Shown piece after piece: positions 32,940-42,787 of a DNA stretch of 64,000 nt. The position numbers and the translations under genes were made by a program. The notes beneath the pieces are model-generated. The model did not search any database, was not told where the DNA came from, and saw only the letters and a program-made list of their open reading frames with translations. The stretch spans positions 87,864 to 151,863 of the forward strand of contig JAPZTJ010000021.1 in NCBI GenBank assembly GCA_027532555.1, written 5' to 3'. Numbering within the stretch: position 1 is the first letter of the stretch; the number at the start of each line of letters is the position of its first letter. The DNA comes from Aquidulcibacter sp. (GTDB lineage: Bacteria; Pseudomonadota; Alphaproteobacteria; Caulobacterales; Aquidulcibacteraceae).

Positions 32940-34004
32940 ATGGCCGGCGGCCTTTCAACGCTTGCGACGGGACTGGTTAGTAGCCCGCTTCAGAGCGTCC
33001 ATGCGTCGCACGATCCTGCGCAGTGTTTCGCTGCCTTGGATCTTGGGACCAATAATTGTCGTCTGCTGGTGGCACAGCGTGCCCCAGGCGGCTTTCGCGT
33101 GGTTGATTCCTTTTCCCGAATTGTTCGTTTGGGTGAGGGATTGACAGCGACAGGCTTGTTGTCTGAACGAGCGATGCAGCGCACCTATGCCGCTCTTCAG
33201 GCGTGCTCAGACAAGATCGCGCGCTATAAGCCTGCCCGATTGCGCTGCGTTGCCACCCAAGCCTGCCGAGCTGCCCGCAATGGGGCCTCATTCTTAAAAG
33301 AGATTACACGAAAGACCGGGATTCGGTTTGAAGTTATCAGCCCGAATGAGGAAGCCCGCTTAGCCGTAATTGGATGCGCCGACCTATTTGATCCTACAGG
33401 CGTTGGTGCCCTTGTTGTCGACATAGGTGGCGGCTCGACCGAGCTTTCTTGGGCTGTAAACCGTGGGGCGGAACGGCGGCCAAAGTTAGAACACTGGTTT
33501 TCAGCGCCGATTGGCGTGGTTACCCTAGCAGATCAGTTTCCAGAGCATGGTGATACACGCAATTGGTATGCCGCCATGAAACAATGTGCGGCGGATCATG
33601 TGGCTCGGTTTGAAGCGCCAGATGTGGTTCGCGAGCATTTGATAACTGGAAAGGCCCATATTGTCGGCACGTCTGGCGCGGTGACGAGTTTGGCCGGGGT
33701 TCACTTGGGTTTGGCGCGCTATTCCCGACGGCTTGTTGACGGCTTATGGATAACTGAAGACGATACGCGGGCGGCAATTGCGAATCTAATGGCGCGCGAC
33801 AAAGCCGGGCGAGCAGCCGAACCTTGCATCGGACCCGACCGCGCCGATTTGGTGCTGGCAGGCGCTGCCATTTTAGAGGCCATTCTAGACCGTTGGCCCA
33901 GTCTACGCCTTCGCGTTGCAGACCGTGGTTTGCGAGAAGGGCTAATTCTTACCATGTTAGAACCACCGCGCCGGCGGCGCAGGCGCAGGCGGGCCAAATC
34001 ATGA
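32940..34004 (+). CDS. Ppx/GppA-family phosphatase
   Basis: A 354-residue protein of the ASKHA fold whose relatives remove phosphate from polyphosphate ends or convert pppGpp to ppGpp. Phosphate-binding segments are present: ALDLGTNNCRLLVA (about 30-43), SPNEEARLAVIG with the catalytic Glu, and VVDIGGGSTELSW. It is shorter than the second Ppx in this window (58972-60477) and lacks its C-terminal HD-like extension, so GppA-like activity on guanosine phosphates is possible. It ends in eight arginines, unusual for the family. An AGAGG site precedes the ATG. The stop overlaps the rlmE start by four bases (ATGA). Confidence 0.88.
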   Translation: MAGGLSTLATGLVSSPLQSVHASHDPAQCFAALDLGTNNCRLLVAQRAPGGFRVVDSFSRIVRLGEGLTATGLLSERAMQRTYAALQACSDKIARYKPARLRCVATQACRAARNGASFLKEITRKTGIRFEVISPNEEARLAVIGCADLFDPTGVGALVVDIGGGSTELSWAVNRGAERRPKLEHWFSAPIGVVTLADQFPEHGDTRNWYAAMKQCAADHVARFEAPDVVREHLITGKAHIVGTSGAVTSLAGVHLGLARYSRRLVDGLWITEDDTRAAIANLMARDKAGRAAEPCIGPDRADLVLAGAAILEAILDRWPSLRLRVADRGLREGLILTMLEPPRRRRRRRRAKS

Positions 34005-34750
34005 GCGACGAAAAAGACAAAGGAAAATGGGCCAAAAAAGGTCCCCCGCCAGCATTGCCTGAACGCAGGCGACGTGTGGTGTTTGATGTTGGCGAAACCG
34101 ATACACGCGCCACCCCAACCCGGGTCAAAACCGGCAAAAATCGTACGGCTCAGTCCGCCCGCTGGCTCGAGCGGCAATTGAACGATCCTTATGTTCACAA
34201 GGCGCGCGCAGATGGGTGGCGAGCCCGTTCAGCATACAAATTGATTGAATTGAATGAGAAGTTTAACCTCATCCCAAATCATGGCCGGGTTGTTGACCTT
34301 GGCGCAGCGCCTGGGGGGTGGACGCAAGTTGTTGCGCGCCGCGGTGCCGCCGCCTTGGTCGGGATTGATCTCTTGCCTATGGATCCGATTGAAGGCGCGA
34401 CAATCATTCAAGGCGACTTCTTGGCCGAGGGGATGGAAGATCAACTCGTCGACCTGTTAGGTGGGGCACCTAATTTGGTGATGAGCGATATGGCGGCCAA
34501 TACAGTGGGCCATAAGCAGACTGACCATTTGCGCACGGCAGCGCTTTCGGAAGCTGCAGCACACTTTGCAATGCGGGTCTTAGCCCCTGGTGGCGCGTTT
34601 GTAACCAAGATGTTCCAAGGTGGCACGGAGACTGAAATCCTCACGCTCTTGAAGCAATCCTTCAAAGACGTGCGCCACGCTAAGCCGCCGTCTAGCCGTG
34701 CGGAAAGTGTGGAGCTGTTCATGGTGGCCACTGGGTTCAAAGGTAAGTGA
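34001..34750 (+). CDS. rlmE: 23S rRNA 2'-O-methyltransferase (U2552-type)
   Basis: Methylates the 2'-O of the conserved uridine in the 23S A-loop late in 50S assembly; also known as FtsJ/RrmJ. The 249-residue protein has the complete catalytic tetrad Lys80 (SAYKLIE), Asp163 (MSDMAAN), Lys203 (VTKMFQG) and Glu238 (SVELF), plus the AdoMet site DLGAAPGGWTQV. The first 50 residues are a basic, disordered tail longer than in E. coli. It is translationally coupled to the phosphatase gene by a 4-base overlap. That pairing is seen in other alphaproteobacteria as far as I recall; this is not checked. Confidence 0.94.
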   Translation: MSDEKDKGKWAKKGPPPALPERRRRVVFDVGETDTRATPTRVKTGKNRTAQSARWLERQLNDPYVHKARADGWRARSAYKLIELNEKFNLIPNHGRVVDLGAAPGGWTQVVARRGAAALVGIDLLPMDPIEGATIIQGDFLAEGMEDQLVDLLGGAPNLVMSDMAANTVGHKQTDHLRTAALSEAAAHFAMRVLAPGGAFVTKMFQGGTETEILTLLKQSFKDVRHAKPPSSRAESVELFMVATGFKGK

Positions 34751-34870
34751 ATCCCGCCTGCTTGCTTCGCGGGCGGCAGCGACCCTGCAACAAATGGTCA
34801 CAAAGACGTTCAGATGCTTTTAAAAAAATAATTCTCACGCCATAAGGCAGTGGACTCATGAGGATTAGCT

Positions 34871-36595
34871 ATGACCACTCGCATCTGGGATAAATCAAGA
34901 CTGCCAAGTCGCCATGTCACTTTGGGGGCCGCCCGTGCTCCGCATCGTTCCTATTATTATGCCATGGGACTTGGGACACGCGAAATTGAGGCCCCGTTTG
35001 TTGGCGTAGCAACCTGCTGGAACGAGAGCGCGCCTTGTAACACGGCTTTGATGCGTCAAGGGCATGCGGTTGCGGCTGGTGTGAAAGAGGCAGGTGCGAC
35101 CCCGCGTGAATTCTGCACGATCACCGTCACCGATGGGATCGCTATGGGCCACGAAGGTATGCGTTCGTCATTGGTGTCGCGTGAAGTAATTGCTGACTCG
35201 GTTGAACTCTCGATCCGGGGCCATTCTTATGATGCGTTGGTTGGGGTTGCAGGCTGTGACAAAAGCTTGCCCGGCATGATGATGGCGATGTTGCGCCTCA
35301 ATGTGCCGAGCGTGTTCCTGTATGGCGGCTCGATCTTGCCGGGCAGACATAAGGGCAAAGACATCACAGTTCAGGAAGTGTTTGAGGCTGTTGGCGCTCA
35401 TGCTGCGGGCCGGATGGATTTTGAAGAATTATGTGAGATTGAGCGCCATGCTTGTCCCAGTGACGGCGCCTGTGGCGGTCAGTTTACCGCCAATACTATG
35501 GCCTGTGTGGCCGAAGCCATTGGGCTGAGCTTGCCTTTGTCGTCCTCTATGCCCGCGCCTTTTCTGGACCGCGACGCGTATGGCGTTGCCTCCGGTCATG
35601 CGGTTGTTGATTTGATTGTTCGCAATCTGCGCCCGCGCGACATTTGTACGCGCGCGGCATTTGTGAATGCAGCGATCGTGGTGGCTGCCACAGGTGGCTC
35701 GACCAATGCAGCGCTGCATTTGCCGGCTATGGCGCATGAGGCCGGCATTGAGTTTACCATGAAGGATGTGGCTGACGCCTTCATGCTGACGCCTTGGATC
35801 GCCGATCTAAAGCCCGGCGGGCAATATGTCGCTAAGGACATGGGTGAAGCGGGCGGCATGCCGATGCTGTTGCGTGCGCTGTTGGATGAAAATCTGATCG
35901 ACGGCAATTGCATTACCGTGACCGGTAAGACCTTGGGCGAGAATATCGAAGAGGTAACCTGGAACCCTGATCAAAAGGTCATTCACTCCGTCAAAAAGCC
36001 TTTGACTGAAAATGGCGGCGTGGTGGGCCTGTGGGGCTCCATGGCTCCAGAAGGGGCAATGTTAAAAATCGCAGGTCTTGCCAGTTTGACGTTCCGCGGC
36101 CCGGCCCGGGTATTTGATGGCGAGGAAGCTTGCTTTGAAGCCGTGTCCAATGAGGCTTTCGAGGCTGGTGAAGTCTTGGTAATTCGCTACGAAGGGCCTA
36201 AAGGCGGCCCTGGCATGCGCGAAATGCTATCCACCACAGCTGCGCTCTATGGACTTGGCCGTGGTGGCGATGTCGCGCTCATCACAGATGGACGTTTTTC
36301 CGGGGCAACGCGTGGCATGTGTATCGGCCATGTCGGACCCGAGGCGGCCGTTGGCGGACCGATTGCTTTGGTCGAAAATGGCGATATCATCGCAATCGAC
36401 GCTCAGGCTGGTACGATCAATCTTGAGGTTTCTGAAGAGGTCCTCACAGCCCGCCGTGCAGCTTGGAAGCCTCGCAAGACCAACTATAATTCTGGTGCCA
36501 TCGCCAAATTTGCCAAACTAGTTGGGCCCGCTTATCTGGGCGCTGTAACCCATGAAGGGGCAGCCGCGGAAACCCACGTTTACGCAGATATCTAA
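34871..36595 (+). CDS. ilvD: Dihydroxy-acid dehydratase
   Basis: Removes water from dihydroxy-isovalerate or dihydroxy-methylvalerate in valine, leucine and isoleucine synthesis. The 574-residue protein has the cluster-binding cysteines in CCxE-like positions: [13 protein letters not shown] (about residue 50), [14 protein letters not shown] (about 122) and [19 protein letters not shown] (about 195). GGRFSG-like [15 protein letters not shown] occurs near residue 475. Everything matches the IlvD/EDD family at usual length. Phosphogluconate dehydratase is the alternative, but length and motifs favour IlvD. It stands alone with an AGGA site, and its stop overlaps the convergent rnhA stop by four bases. 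Confidence 0.93.
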   Translation: MTTRIWDKSRLPSRHVTLGAARAPHRSYYYAMGLGTREIEAPFVGVATCWNESAPCNTALMRQGHAVAAGVKEAGATPREFCTITVTDGIAMGHEGMRSSLVSREVIADSVELSIRGHSYDALVGVAGCDKSLPGMMMAMLRLNVPSVFLYGGSILPGRHKGKDITVQEVFEAVGAHAAGRMDFEELCEIERHACPSDGACGGQFTANTMACVAEAIGLSLPLSSSMPAPFLDRDAYGVASGHAVVDLIVRNLRPRDICTRAAFVNAAIVVAATGGSTNAALHLPAMAHEAGIEFTMKDVADAFMLTPWIADLKPGGQYVAKDMGEAGGMPMLLRALLDENLIDGNCITVTGKTLGENIEEVTWNPDQKVIHSVKKPLTENGGVVGLWGSMAPEGAMLKIAGLASLTFRGPARVFDGEEACFEAVSNEAFEAGEVLVIRYEGPKGGPGMREMLSTTAALYGLGRGGDVALITDGRFSGATRGMCIGHVGPEAAVGGPIALVENGDIIAIDAQAGTINLEVSEEVLTARRAAWKPRKTNYNSGAIAKFAKLVGPAYLGAVTHEGAAAETHVYADI

Positions 36596-37053
36596 GCCTT
36601 CAAGGAGCGGGCAAGCTCTGTGCCTTGACGGGCCAGAGCGTCTGCCCGCTCGTTCATAGGGTCACCCGCGTGGCCCCTAACCCAGCGCCAGTCTACCTTA
36701 TGGGCTTTGTTAGCGGTTTCTAAGCGCTGCCATAGATCCGCATTGATGACGGGCTTGCCATCGGCCTTACGCCATTGCCGTTTCTTCCAGCCGTGGATCC
36801 ACTCCGTGATGCCTTGGCGGACATACTGGCTATCGGTGTAGAGAATGACGGGGCAGGGGCGCTTGAGGCTTTCTAGCGCCATAATGGCTGCCATTAGCTC
36901 CATGCGGTTATTGGTGGTCAAAGGTTCACCGCCAAAAATCTCTTTCTCATTGCCATTGAATTGTAGAATCGCGCCCCAGCCACCTGGGCCAGGATTTCCT
37001 GAACAAGCACCATCAGTATGAATTGTTACGGGTGAGGGCGTAGCATCTGTCAT
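36592..37053 (-). CDS. rnhA: Ribonuclease HI
   Basis: Degrades the RNA strand of RNA-DNA hybrids, for example at R-loops and primers. The 153-residue protein has the four carboxylates Asp14 ([10 protein letters not shown]), Glu52 (NRMELMA), Asp74 (YTDSQYV) and Asp138 (NERADALA), plus the basic handle [17 protein letters not shown]. Standard length. Its stop codon lies inside the last bases of the convergent ilvD gene. It is divergent from the methionine operon, whose operator candidate may also influence it. Confidence 0.95.
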   Translation of the reverse strand: MTDATPSPVTIHTDGACSGNPGPGGWGAILQFNGNEKEIFGGEPLTTNNRMELMAAIMALESLKRPCPVILYTDSQYVRQGITEWIHGWKKRQWRKADGKPVINADLWQRLETANKAHKVDWRWVRGHAGDPMNERADALARQGTELARSLKA

Positions 37054-37128
37054 CAGAACTTTGTATGGAGGTTCTCCGCGACTTCAAACCCCTTTGACTG
37101 TGGCGTCGCATAAAGTCCTTGCCAAATC

Positions 37129-37148
37129 ATATAAAGATATGTTTATAT
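37129..37148. promoter_or_regulatory. Palindromic operator candidate upstream of the ArsR-methyltransferase/metF/metH operon
   Basis: ATATAAAGATATGTTTATAT is palindromic in nine of its ten pairs and ends 19 bases before the regulator start codon, where an autoregulating ArsR-type repressor would block transcription. ArsR-family regulators of the SAH-responsive type bind AT-rich palindromes of this kind; assignment to this regulator is inference. Confidence 0.6.
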
Positions 37149-37167
37149 CTTCATGTTAGGATTTCGC

Positions 37168-38160
37168 ATGGACAAGATCGTTGACATCGTAAGGGCAATT
37201 GGAGAACCGACGCGCTTGCGGATTCTGGTTCTGCTGGCGCGCGGCGAATTGGCGGCTGGTGAAATGTCTACAGTGCTCAACCAAAGTCAGCCCCGGGTGT
37301 CTCGCCATTTAAAGCTCTTGGCGGAAGCTGACCTTCTAGAACGTCGTCCTGAAGGTGCTTGGGTATTCTTTCGCTTGAAGACGGATGGTCGCGAAGGGCG
37401 CATCATTCGCACCATTCTTGATGAAGTCCCCAAAGATGATTTGGTGCTGGTTCGAGATTTGGAGCGTCTGGCACAAGTTCGAGCGCAGCGCGAAGAGGTT
37501 GCGCGCGCCTATTTCGAAACGGCTGCGGACGAATGGCATGCCTTACGTCGCTTACATCAGCCAGAAGCGCTGGTTGAGGCTCGTTTGGTTGAAGCCGTCA
37601 CAGGCCAACACTTTGGCCTTCATATCGATTTGGGGTCCGGGACAGGCCGAATGATTGAATTGTTCGCCCCACAAGCGCGCCGCGCTGAAGGCGTTGATTC
37701 CAGTCGCAAGATGCTGGCACTTGCTCGGGCCCGCTTAGATGATACGGGCAGCGGTCAAGCTTCCGTCCGTCAGGCCGATATCTTGGCGCTTCCTTATGAT
37801 GATGATTGCGCGGACTTGGTGACCATTCATCAAGTTCTGCATTATCTCCCAGAGCCGCAAGCCGCGATCAAAGAAGCAGCCCGGATCCTCAAGCCGGGGG
37901 GTACCCTTCTCATCGCAGACTTTGCACCACACACCTATGAAGAGCTTCGCCAGGCCCACGCCCATCGCCGTCTTGGTTTCCCAGATCAAGAAGTCACAAA
38001 TTGGTGTGAGCAATTTGGCCTGGTGGTGGAGGCTGTCGAGCATATTGCTCCGGACGCGGGTCAATCAGGCTTAGCCGTTACGGTGTGGAAGGCGGAACTC
38101 CCACTTTCACAGCCGGCATCTGTGATACAAGAACGTTTAGAATCTAGGATTATATCATGA
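37168..38160 (+). CDS. ArsR-type regulator fused to a SAM-dependent methyltransferase domain
   Basis: A 330-residue fusion. Residues 1-90 are an ArsR winged helix-turn-helix (IGEPTRLRILVLLARGELAA, then SQPRVSRHLKLLAEADLLER) without the usual metal cysteines. Residues about 130-310 are a class I methyltransferase domain with motif I HIDLGSGTGRMIEL and motif ILKPGGTLLIADFAPH. It probably senses S-adenosylmethionine or S-adenosylhomocysteine and represses the methionine genes downstream; that is inference from its fusion and place. The ATG at 37168 has an AGGA site, whereas the ATG at 37153 has none. Its stop overlaps metF by four bases (ATGA). Confidence 0.88.
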   Translation: MDKIVDIVRAIGEPTRLRILVLLARGELAAGEMSTVLNQSQPRVSRHLKLLAEADLLERRPEGAWVFFRLKTDGREGRIIRTILDEVPKDDLVLVRDLERLAQVRAQREEVARAYFETAADEWHALRRLHQPEALVEARLVEAVTGQHFGLHIDLGSGTGRMIELFAPQARRAEGVDSSRKMLALARARLDDTGSGQASVRQADILALPYDDDCADLVTIHQVLHYLPEPQAAIKEAARILKPGGTLLIADFAPHTYEELRQAHAHRRLGFPDQEVTNWCEQFGLVVEAVEHIAPDAGQSGLAVTVWKAELPLSQPASVIQERLESRIIS

Positions 38161-39029
38161 GCCAGCCCACGATTTCTTTTGAGTTTTTCCCGCCCAAGTC
38201 TGAGGCGATGGAAGCCAAATTGTGGGATGCGGTTTCACGCTTAGCACCCCTTGCACCCGATTTTGTATCGGTGACTTATGGTGCCGGTGGCTCCACGCGC
38301 GAGCGCACTCACCGCACCGTTAAGCGTATTTTGGACGAAACCAATTTGCAGCCCGCAGCGCATCTCACGTGTGTCGCGGCGTCGAAAGCGGAAGTCGATG
38401 AGGTGCTGCGGGAGTATTGGGCCGCAGGCGTGCGCCACATTGTGGCACTGCGTGGTGATCCACCAACGGGAGTCGGTACACGTTTTGAGCCCCATCCAGA
38501 TGGCTATGTGAATGCAACCGAAGTTACAGCAGCGGCCCGTCGCATTGCAGACTTTGACGTGTCGGTTAGCTTTTATCCGGAGAAGCATCCTGAAAGCCCT
38601 AGCTTGCAGCATGACATCGACGTTCTGAAGGCTAAGATTGACGCTGGTGCAACCCGAGCGATTAGCCAATTTTTTTGCGACGCAGAAGTCTATTTGCGTT
38701 TCCGGGACGCGGCCGCCAAGGCAGGCATCACTATTCCGCTGTTGCCCGGCATCATGCCTGTCGGCAATGTTGCCGGCTATACGCGCATGGCCACCTCGAC
38801 CGGCACCAGCATTCCTGCTTGGTTTGCAGAAGCTTTTGACGGCCTAGATCAAAGCCCTGAAGTCCGCGATATGGTCGCAGCCTCGGTTGCCGCCGACCTT
38901 TGCTTAAAGCTGCAGGCAGAAGGGGTGGACCGCTTCCATTTCTACACCCTCAACCGCGCAGAGCTGGCGCTTGCCACCTGCCGCCGGTTGGGCCTCAAAA
39001 CGCCTGTCACAGAGAAGGATGCGGCATGA
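38157..39029 (+). CDS. metF: 5,10-methylenetetrahydrofolate reductase
   Basis: Makes 5-methyl-tetrahydrofolate with FAD and NADH, feeding methionine synthase encoded just downstream. The 290-residue protein has Glu9 in [10 protein letters not shown], the catalytic residue, followed by [20 protein letters not shown] and [13 protein letters not shown], and a C-terminal FYTLNRAEL, all MetF marks. The start overlaps the regulator stop by four bases, and the stop overlaps the metH N-part start by four bases, giving tightly coupled translation of the whole pathway block. Confidence 0.96.
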   Translation: MSQPTISFEFFPPKSEAMEAKLWDAVSRLAPLAPDFVSVTYGAGGSTRERTHRTVKRILDETNLQPAAHLTCVAASKAEVDEVLREYWAAGVRHIVALRGDPPTGVGTRFEPHPDGYVNATEVTAAARRIADFDVSVSFYPEKHPESPSLQHDIDVLKAKIDAGATRAISQFFCDAEVYLRFRDAAAKAGITIPLLPGIMPVGNVAGYTRMATSTGTSIPAWFAEAFDGLDQSPEVRDMVAASVAADLCLKLQAEGVDRFHFYTLNRAELALATCRRLGLKTPVTEKDAA

Positions 39030-40096
39030 CCCATTTTACCAGCCGCGAAGACCGTTTAGCCAAATTAGAAGCGATCGGCCTTGACCGTATCCTGATTTTA
39101 GACGGCGCAATGGGTACGATGATCCAGACGTTCAAACTAGAGGAGGATGATTATCGCGGTGCCCGCTTTGCCGATCATGGCCACCCCTTAAAGGGCAATA
39201 ATGATCTGTTGGTCATTACAAAGCCAGAGATCATCCTAGGCATTCATGAGGCGTTCTTGAAGGCAGGCGCTGACCTGATCTCCACCAATAGCTTCAATGC
39301 GACCACCATTAGCCAAGCCGATTATGCGCTTGAGCCATTAGCCTATGAGCTCAATCTAGAGGCAGCAAAGCTTGCGCGGCAGGCTTGTTTGGCGTTTGAA
39401 ACTGCGGATGCGCCAAAGGCTGTTGTTGGATCCATCGGACCAACAAACAAGACTTTGTCTTTGTCGCCGGATGTAAATGATCCGAGTTATCGGGCTGCTT
39501 CTTTTGATGAAATGGTGGTTGCTTATCGTGAACAGACCTTAGGTTTGCTCGATGGCGGCGTCGACTTCCTGATGGTTGAAACCATCTTTGATACTTTGGT
39601 AGCGAAGGCGGCGCTTTATGCCATTACCGAAGTCTTGGAGGAGCGAGGCGAAGCCGTGCCGATCATGATTTCGGGCACGATCACCGACCGTTCAGGTCGC
39701 ACCTTGTCTGGCCAAACCGTGGAAGCATTCTGGAATGCTGTTCGCCATGTGAACCCTTGGTCAATTGGCCTCAATTGCGCGTTGGGCCCCAACGAAATGC
39801 GCCCCTTCTTGGCCGAGTTGTCGCGCGTGGCGACGTGCAAAGTATCGGTCTATCCCAATGCTGGTTTGCCCAATGCCTTTGGCGGTTACGACGAAACGCC
39901 TGACGACATGTGCCACACCATGACGCCTTGGGCGCAAGAAGGCTTGGTCAATGTTATGGGCGGGTGCTGTGGCACGACACCAGACCATATCCACCACATC
40001 GCCCATGCCGCCAGCCATGGTAAGCCGCGTGTAGCGCCCGTAATCCAAACCGCCTTGAGGCTTTCTGGCCTTGAACCTTTTACCGCAGCAGCGTGA
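39026..40096 (+). CDS. metH: Methionine synthase, N-terminal homocysteine-binding part (split MetH, first gene)
   Basis: A 356-residue homocysteine S-methyltransferase domain, equal to the first module of cobalamin-dependent MetH. Zinc ligands are Cys251 (GLNCALGP), Cys314 and Cys315 (GGCCGTTP). It opens with the family pattern [13 protein letters not shown]. The remaining MetH modules are encoded by the next gene, which begins at a GTG overlapping this stop by four bases. The break falls at the linker between the homocysteine and folate modules, so the two products should work together. I see no sign of a damaging frameshift: both genes have clean ends and coupled starts. Confidence 0.93.
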   Translation: MTHFTSREDRLAKLEAIGLDRILILDGAMGTMIQTFKLEEDDYRGARFADHGHPLKGNNDLLVITKPEIILGIHEAFLKAGADLISTNSFNATTISQADYALEPLAYELNLEAAKLARQACLAFETADAPKAVVGSIGPTNKTLSLSPDVNDPSYRAASFDEMVVAYREQTLGLLDGGVDFLMVETIFDTLVAKAALYAITEVLEERGEAVPIMISGTITDRSGRTLSGQTVEAFWNAVRHVNPWSIGLNCALGPNEMRPFLAELSRVATCKVSVYPNAGLPNAFGGYDETPDDMCHTMTPWAQEGLVNVMGGCCGTTPDHIHHIAHAASHGKPRVAPVIQTALRLSGLEPFTAAA

Positions 40097-42783
40097 TCGA
40101 GACCCCTTTGACCAATCCTTTTTCTAACTTCGTGATCGTCGGCGAGCGGACCAATGTGACCGGCTCTGCTAAGTTCCGTAAGCTCATCGAAAATGACGAT
40201 TACACGGCTGCTTTGGCTGTCGCGCTGCAGCAAGTTGAAAGCGGCGCCAATGTGCTCGACATCAATATGGATGCGGCACTGATTGACGGCGTGAAGGCGA
40301 TGACGACCTTCTTGAACTTGATTTCGGTTGAGCCCGATATCGCCAAAGTGCCTTTGATGATCGATAGCTCCAAGTGGGAGATCATTGAAGCGGGTCTGAA
40401 ATGCACGCAAGGTAAGCCCATCGTAAACTCCATCTCGATGAAGGAAGGCGAGGCGCAATTTTTAGCACAGGCTAAGAAGGTACGGCGCTATGGCGCGGCA
40501 GCGGTCGTCATGGCATTCGACGAACTGGGCCAAGCCGATACGGTGCACCGCAAAGTGGAGATTTGTACCCGCGCCTATAATCTCTTGCGGGACAAACTCG
40601 ACTTCCCGCCGGAAGACATCATTTTCGACCCCAACATCTTTGCGGTCGCGACCGGCATTGAAGAGCATAATGATTATGGTGTCGCCTTTATCGAGGCAAC
40701 GCGCATCATTCGCGAAACCTTGCCACATGCCCATGTATCGGGTGGGGTTTCTAACGTCTCCTTCTCGTTCCGGGGTAATGAGCCGGTACGCGAAGCTATG
40801 CACGCGGTCTTCCTCTATCATGCGATCAAAGCGGGCATGGATATGGGGATCGTCAATGCTGGCCAGTTGGCCGTCTATGATTCCATTGATCTGGAGCTTC
40901 GTGAGCGGTGCGAAGATGTGATCTTAAACCGTCGCGCCGATTCCACCGAGCGCTTGCTGGAAACAGCTGAAAACTATCGCGGCAAAGAAGGGCAAAAGGC
41001 AGCGGTCAAGGACCTATCCTGGCGTGAAGCCCCGGTGCGGGAGCGTTTGGCCCATTCGCTGGTGCATGGCATCACCGAGTTTATCGTCGAAGATACAGAA
41101 GCCGCCCGCCTCGAATCTGAGCGGCCGCTGCACGTGATTGAAGGCCCGTTGATGGACGGGATGAACGTGGTTGGTGACCTGTTTGGCTCTGGGAAAATGT
41201 TCTTGCCGCAAGTGGTGAAATCCGCCCGCGTCATGAAGCAAGCCGTTGCTCACCTTTTGCCTTACATGGAAGAGGAAAAATTGCGCCTCGGTACCCAGGA
41301 TCAAGCAGCAGGTAAGGTCTTGATGGCCACGGTAAAGGGCGATGTGCACGATATTGGCAAAAACATCGTTGGCGTCGTTTTGCAATGTAATGGCTTTGAC
41401 GTGGTCGATTTGGGCGTCATGGTTAGCTGCGAGAAAATCCTTGAAGCAGCCCGCGAGCATAAGGTGGATATCATCGGGCTTTCCGGCTTGATCACCCCCT
41501 CATTGGACGAAATGAGCTGGGTTGCTAGCGAGATGGAGCGTCAAGGCTTTGGCGATATGCCGTTGCTGATTGGTGGCGCCACCACTTCGCGCACCCACAC
41601 CGCTGTCAAGATCGCCCCAAACTATAAGGGGCCCGTCCTGTATGTAACCGACGCCAGCCGTGCGGTGCCTGTTGTGCAAAAGCTATTGGGCGAGGATCGC
41701 CAAGATCTGATCCAAGAGACACTTGACGATCAAGAACGTGCGCGCCTTGCCCATTTTGCCGGCCAAGATAAGCGCCCGCGCGCGACTTTGGCTGCGGCCC
41801 GTGCCAATGCGGCAAAGTTGGATTTCACCGACTATGCGCCACCTAAGCCCGGCTTTATCGGCACGCAGGTGTTTGACGATTACCCGTTGGCGGACTTGGT
41901 GCCCGTTATCGACTGGACGCCTTTCTTTGCAACCTGGGAATTGCACGGCAAGTTCCCAGCGATCTTGGACGATGAGATCGTGGGGGAGGCGGCCAAGCCA
42001 CTTTACGCCGATGCGCGCGCCATGCTGGATAAGATGGTCGCGGAAAAATGGGTCACGGCGAAGGGTGTGATAGGCTTTTGGCCTGCCAACCGGGTTGGAG
42101 ACGATATTGCGGTCTGGCAAGATGAGGGCAGGACAAAACGTGAGACCACCTTCCACACCTTGCGCCAACAAATGATCAAGAGTGCCGGCAGCGCCAATCT
42201 CGCCTTGGCTGACTTTGTCGCCCCTGAGGGGGTGGACGATTGGATTGGTGGCTTTGCGGTTACGGCAGGCCATGGCGAACGCGAACGCACGCAAGCGTTC
42301 AAGGACGCCAATGACGATTATTCTGCCATTTTGTTCCAAGCCTTATGTGACCGTCTGGCCGAAGCCTTTGCTGAGCGCATGCATGAATTGGTACGCAAGA
42401 ATCATTGGGGCTATGCGCCCAATGAGCAATTGCCAGTGGATGATCTGATCGGTGAAAAATATCGCGGAATCCGACCTGCGCCGGGCTATCCTGCTCAGCC
42501 TGACCATACCGAAAAGCAGCAATTATTCAGAATTTTGGAGGCTGAAGCTAAAGTTGGAATGAAGCTGACGGAGAGCCTCGCTATGTTGCCGGGGTCGTCT
42601 GTTTCGGGACTTTATTTCAGCCATCCTCAGGCGGAATATTTCGGCGTTGGCCGGATCGACCGCGATCAGGTAAGCGAATATGCCATCCGCAAGGGCATGG
42701 AGATGCGCGAAGCCGAACGTTGGTTAGCGCCAATTTTGGCTTACGATCCAACCCAGCCTGCGAAGGTTGTGCAAGAGGCTTAG
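40093..42783 (+). CDS. metH: Methionine synthase, folate/cobalamin/reactivation part (split MetH, second gene)
   Basis: An 896-residue protein with the last three MetH modules. The pterin-binding module spans about residues 10-270 ([20 protein letters not shown]). The cobalamin module (cap about 290-390, binding domain about 405-530) has the DxHxxG motif Asp417-Val-His419-Asp-Ile-Gly422, with His419 as lower cobalt ligand. The AdoMet reactivation module (about 560-890) contains [15 protein letters not shown]. It begins at a GTG overlapping the previous stop. Needing cobalamin, it implies B12 uptake or synthesis elsewhere. It converges on ksgA with only four bases between the stops. Confidence 0.94.
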   Translation: MIETPLTNPFSNFVIVGERTNVTGSAKFRKLIENDDYTAALAVALQQVESGANVLDINMDAALIDGVKAMTTFLNLISVEPDIAKVPLMIDSSKWEIIEAGLKCTQGKPIVNSISMKEGEAQFLAQAKKVRRYGAAAVVMAFDELGQADTVHRKVEICTRAYNLLRDKLDFPPEDIIFDPNIFAVATGIEEHNDYGVAFIEATRIIRETLPHAHVSGGVSNVSFSFRGNEPVREAMHAVFLYHAIKAGMDMGIVNAGQLAVYDSIDLELRERCEDVILNRRADSTERLLETAENYRGKEGQKAAVKDLSWREAPVRERLAHSLVHGITEFIVEDTEAARLESERPLHVIEGPLMDGMNVVGDLFGSGKMFLPQVVKSARVMKQAVAHLLPYMEEEKLRLGTQDQAAGKVLMATVKGDVHDIGKNIVGVVLQCNGFDVVDLGVMVSCEKILEAAREHKVDIIGLSGLITPSLDEMSWVASEMERQGFGDMPLLIGGATTSRTHTAVKIAPNYKGPVLYVTDASRAVPVVQKLLGEDRQDLIQETLDDQERARLAHFAGQDKRPRATLAAARANAAKLDFTDYAPPKPGFIGTQVFDDYPLADLVPVIDWTPFFATWELHGKFPAILDDEIVGEAAKPLYADARAMLDKMVAEKWVTAKGVIGFWPANRVGDDIAVWQDEGRTKRETTFHTLRQQMIKSAGSANLALADFVAPEGVDDWIGGFAVTAGHGERERTQAFKDANDDYSAILFQALCDRLAEAFAERMHELVRKNHWGYAPNEQLPVDDLIGEKYRGIRPAPGYPAQPDHTEKQQLFRILEAEAKVGMKLTESLAMLPGSSVSGLYFSHPQAEYFGVGRIDRDQVSEYAIRKGMEMREAERWLAPILAYDPTQPAKVVQEA

Positions 42784-42787
42784 GGCG

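Noticed and set aside
34751..34790. Possible hairpin after rlmE (CCGCC and GGCGG)
   Set aside because: Only five pairs and no T run; too weak to call a terminator.
36592..38160. SAM riboswitch before metF
   Set aside because: The leader before the regulator is too short and shows a palindrome rather than a riboswitch-like fold; control by the ArsR-type protein is more likely.
39990..40100. Frameshifted metH
   Set aside because: The two halves meet at a module boundary with a stop/start overlap and clean coding on each side, so a split gene fits better than a mutation.
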